A DNA stretch of 6,901 nt from a bacterium (GTDB taxonomy: Bacteria; Patescibacteriota; Minisyncoccia; UBA6257; GWB1-50-10), in contig JAJYXD010000037.1 of assembly GCA_021791135.1 (NCBI GenBank), forward strand, positions 1-6,901, read 5' to 3'. The stretch's first letter is position 1. Each line of letters starts with the position of its first letter. The position numbers and the translations under genes were made by a program. Positions 6,094-6,901 of the stretch are shown in pieces. Below the pieces are notes generated by a model that was given only the letters and a program-made list of their open reading frames with translations, ran no database searches and was not told the DNA's origin.

Positions 6094-6101
6094 AAACATG
6101 A

Positions 6102-6198
6102 ATCCCTCACATAACAAAGCAAGAAGAGGGAAATCAAAATACTATGAAAACATTAATTTTTGCAACGAGTCGTCTAAATAATGAGTTATGTGAGGGAT
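6102..6198. mobile_element. 97-bp MITE-like element with 14-bp terminal inverted repeats
   Basis: ATCCCTCACATAAC (6102-6115) and its exact inverse GTTATGTGAGGGAT (6185-6198) enclose a 69-nt AT-rich core. The direct repeat ATGAA flanks it (6098-6102 and 6197-6201), overlapping the outermost bases of the arms, like a 5-bp target duplication. No transposase is encoded. The right-hand ATGAA contains the start codon of the following kinase gene, and the left-hand copy lies 4 nt after the aspS stop. Removing one unit would place the kinase ATG 4 nt behind aspS, so an insertion that duplicated the start codon is plausible. A regulatory hairpin that arose in place is the alternative. The repeat structure is seen; mobility is inferred. 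Confidence 0.45.
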
Positions 6199-6901
6199 GA
6201 AAGGATTTTCTTTTCCGGTGTTTAAGACAAAAATAGAAGGGCTCTCACAGCCCTTCGCGCTTGAAGATCCGATCGAGCGCAAAAAGTACTTCCAGCTCAA
6301 AGCGGGAGATGAGATAGAAAAGATACGCGAATATCTTTCTCACGGCACGTTCCTCGCGTTTCTCCTGGGTCCCAAGAATTCGGGAAAGGGGACCTACTCG
6401 AAGCTCTTCGCGGAAGCGATAGGGCCGGAACGGATTCGGCACATCTCCGTGGGCGATATCGTGAGAGACGTGCACGCGAGTTTCGAGGATGAAGCGGAGA
6501 AGGAAAAGCTCATGACGTTTTTGAAGATACATTATCGCGGCGCGCTTCCGCTTGAAGATGCGGTTGATGCACTTCTGGGAAGAAGCACGAGCAATCTCTT
6601 GCCCACCGAGTTCATCCTCGCGCTCATAGAGTACGAGATATCGAAAGATCAGAAGAAGGTGATCTTTATCGACGGCTTTCCGAGAAGTCTTGACCAGATT
6701 TCCTATTCCCTCTATTTCAGGTCGCTTATGGGATATCAGGATAATCCGGATTTCTTCGTGTTTATCGATGTTCCCGAAACGATCATCAACGAGCGTATGA
6801 AAAACAGAGTAATCTGTCCCGTGTGTCACGTACCGAGGAGTTTGAAACTGCTTCGCACGAAGGAGGTCGGTTTTGATAAGGAAAAAGAGGAATTCTATCT
6901 T
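6197..6901 (+). CDS. Adenylate-kinase-family nucleoside monophosphate kinase (3' end outside the window)
   Basis: The visible 235 residues have the adenylate kinase layout behind an N-terminal extension of about 50 residues not present in standard Adk. After it come the P-loop GPKNSGKGT (58-66), the NMP-binding segment HISVGDIVRD (82-91), LLPTEFILALI (about 135-145) and IDGFPRSLDQ (158-167). VFIDVPETIINERMKNR follows, and then the beginning of a LID with CPVC (Cys207, Cys210), as in zinc-binding Adk lids; the second Cys pair would lie past the window end. Such enzymes move phosphate between ATP and AMP or another NMP. The unusual P-loop (KN in place of PG) and extension make the substrate uncertain, so no symbol is given. 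The ATG at 6197 is the only reasonable start, as an in-frame TGA lies at 6191-6193. GAGGG touches the ATG directly, too close for a normal Shine-Dalgarno sequence. Confidence 0.85.
   Translation, partial: MKGFSFPVFKTKIEGLSQPFALEDPIERKKYFQLKAGDEIEKIREYLSHGTFLAFLLGPKNSGKGTYSKLFAEAIGPERIRHISVGDIVRDVHASFEDEAEKEKLMTFLKIHYRGALPLEDAVDALLGRSTSNLLPTEFILALIEYEISKDQKKVIFIDGFPRSLDQISYSLYFRSLMGYQDNPDFFVFIDVPETIINERMKNRVICPVCHVPRSLKLLRTKEVGFDKEKEEFYL

Noticed and set aside
6098..6181. 27-codon ORF (ATG at 6098, stop TAA at 6179-6181) between aspS and the kinase gene
   Set aside because: It lies wholly within the inverted-repeat element and its product resembles nothing I recognise. It is better explained as a by-product of the duplicated ATG, though a leader-peptide role is noted in the findings.
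6245..6829. Minus-strand ORF (194 codons) opposite the kinase gene
   Set aside because: The plus strand encodes the P-loop, DGFPR and CPVC motifs here; the minus frame has none of its own.

Overview
The window most resembles a chromosome segment of a Candidate Phyla Radiation (Patescibacteria) bacterium, probably a Parcubacteria-type lineage. This is inference from gene content and style, since no marker gene was searched. The supporting signs are compact housekeeping genes with tiny gaps, a ComEC split into two proteins, an aspartyl-tRNA synthetase without its usual insertion domain, an EF-P with a non-canonical tip loop, short AT-rich repeats inside a gene, and starts without Shine-Dalgarno sequences placed just behind -10 boxes. 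TGA is used as a normal stop, so a UGA-recoded lineage (Gracilibacteria/SR1 type) is unlikely.

Layout. Positions 1-338 hold the 3' end of a rightward gene for a highly charged, unrecognised protein. A 118-bp convergent gap follows, filled by an 89-bp near-perfect inverted repeat (342-430) that can serve as a terminator. efp (457-1032) is on the minus strand. It diverges from mnmA (1104-2246, plus), and the 71-bp gap between them carries two promoters laid over each other on a dyad. mnmA contains a 99-bp in-frame repeat-like insertion between two hairpins. A perfect TATAAT box just behind the mnmA stop precedes comEC (2273-3721, GTG start). The comEC stop overlaps by ATGA the start of a separate membrane-anchored metallo-beta-lactamase-fold protein (3718-4641), which corresponds to the usual C-terminal domain of ComEC. 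aspS (4675-6093) has its own TTGAAA-N17-TACAAT promoter. A 97-bp element with 14-bp terminal inverted repeats (6102-6198) separates aspS from an adenylate-kinase-family gene (6197 to the window end, incomplete).

How the genes fit together. EF-P, MnmA and AspRS all serve translation: rescue of stalled ribosomes, wobble-base thiolation and tRNA charging. The kinase belongs to nucleotide metabolism. The two ComEC pieces form a tightly coupled pair that should build the inner-membrane DNA uptake channel and its hydrolase-like partner, plausible for an organism that depends on scavenged nucleic acids.

No wholly new multigene system is visible. The points most worth a second look are the in-frame element in mnmA, the element that appears to have duplicated the start codon of the kinase gene, the interleaved efp/mnmA promoters, the 29-bp-arm inverted repeat, and the EF-P and AspRS variants.
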